From positions 1-6,709 of the forward strand of contig CALFSV010000361.1 of assembly GCA_937916485.1 (NCBI GenBank): a stretch of 6,709 nucleotides of DNA, in the 5' to 3' direction. Source of the stretch: an uncultured Paracoccaceae bacterium. Lineage in GTDB: Bacteria > Pseudomonadota > Alphaproteobacteria > Rhodobacterales > Rhodobacteraceae. Of this stretch, positions 6,365 through 6,709 are shown one piece after another. A program made the position numbers and the translations under genes. The notes under the pieces are model-generated. The model ran no database searches. It saw only the letters and a program-made list of their open reading frames with translations, and was not told the origin of the DNA. How positions within the stretch are numbered: position 1 is the stretch's first letter; the number at the start of each line of letters is the position of its first letter.

Positions 6365-6617
6365 ACATCTCAGCGTCACTGAGAGCAATCATGCGTCCTC
6401 GCAAGGTGGGTGGCAGCCAAAGTTCCTCAATGTCACTTCGTTCAATAGCAATCTCGGTAAGACCGGACAAAAGCATGTCGTATCCTGCGATCAGGTTTCG
6501 CTTTCGGCGGCACCAAGTTTTGACCGTCTTGTTATGCTTGGTGAGACAGAAGGTTTTCTAATGAGGGTGCTGTCAGACGAATGAGAACTCGCATCAGATT
6601 GCAGGCGCAGCCTGAAC
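6365..6617. other. Region without a convincing gene
   Basis: Apart from the weak stem-loop at its left end, nothing recognisable is seen in these about 250 bases. Short frames on both strands run through the right part and into the sulfatase 3' end, but none shows a ribosome-binding site or family motifs. It may be the junction between the sulfatase locus and an unrelated neighbour. Confidence 0.5.
6368..6384 (+). terminator. Weak stem-loop just after the sulfatase stop
   Basis: TCTCAG (6368-6373) and CTGAGA (6379-6384) pair as a six-base stem around a five-base loop, four bases after the sulfatase stop. There is no T-run behind it, so intrinsic termination is doubtful. It may be only a 3' end stabiliser or chance. 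Confidence 0.25.
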
Positions 6618-6709
6618 CTATGCGCTCAATAGTTGGCGCCACTCAGCAAGAGCAGCGGTTCGATTGAGTTTGAAATTGTCTCGTGAGTAGAAGTGGCGCT
6701 CCTGATTGA
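6618..6709 (-). CDS. C-terminal end of an unrecognised protein (partial)
   Basis: An open frame enters from the right edge and ends at a TAG (6620-6618), giving 29 residues that begin NQERHFYSRDNFKLNRTAA and end LAEWRQLLSA. The composition, rich in Arg with an amphipathic AALAEWRQLL helix, looks protein-like and resembles the tails of some transposases and other DNA-acting proteins, but I do not recognise the family. The frame choice is uncertain because only about 90 bases are visible. If real, the gene runs leftward and ends convergent to the sulfatase. Confidence 0.35.
   Translation of the reverse strand, partial: NQERHFYSRDNFKLNRTAALAEWRQLLSA

Noticed and set aside
6288..6560. Minus-strand and plus-strand short frames across the sulfatase 3' end and beyond
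   Set aside because: They overlap the well-supported sulfatase end, lack ribosome-binding sites and show no family motif; the minus-strand stretch MLLSGLTEIAIERSDIEEL looks protein-like but could not be tied to any gene.

Overview
The window looks like chromosomal DNA of an alphaproteobacterium, most likely a marine Rhodobacteraceae-type organism. This is inferred from protein style and gene content and from roughly balanced base composition judged by eye; no marker gene fixes the taxon. It holds a compact catabolic locus. Six genes run leftward on the minus strand and one sulfatase gene runs rightward on the plus strand. The two transcripts diverge from an AT-rich intergenic region at about 4753-4849.

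The minus-strand unit, in transcription order, is two polar amino acid type ABC permeases (4752-4078 and 4078-3410), their ATPase (3413-2640), a periplasmic solute-binding protein (2600-1758), a fold type IV PLP aminotransferase (1700-771) and a GntR/FCD regulator (774-88). Most junctions overlap by 1-4 bases, which points to a single translationally coupled operon. The exceptions are the short gaps on each side of the binding-protein gene; the downstream gap carries a strong GC hairpin (1725-1745). The plus-strand gene (4850-6364) encodes a cytoplasmic, formylglycine-type sulfatase that is recognisably related to choline sulfatase BetC. All catalytic positions are present, but one substrate-pocket loop is altered.

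The likely joint function is import of a small sulfate-ester compound, probably an amine or amino acid derivative, by the ABC importer, cytoplasmic removal of sulfate, and transamination of the product, all under the GntR regulator. The substrate is unknown. Choline sulfate is the default guess for the sulfatase, but there is no betA/betB, betT or choX-type gene here. The binding protein lacks the usual alpha-amino-binding Asp, and the sulfatase lacks a His-Asn pair of the BetC pocket, so a different substrate is plausible. A perfect palindrome, ATTGTCGACAAT (4822-4833), in the divergent promoter region fits the FadR-family operator consensus TNGT-N(0-3)-ACNA. Two related sites (40-50 and 88-98) lie at the 3' side of the regulator gene, suggesting that the unit extends leftward beyond the window.

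The right end (6365-6709) has little recognisable content. It has a weak stem-loop after the sulfatase, about 250 bases with no convincing gene, and at the edge the last 29 codons of an unrecognised minus-strand gene. No tRNA, rRNA, riboswitch or CRISPR array was seen.
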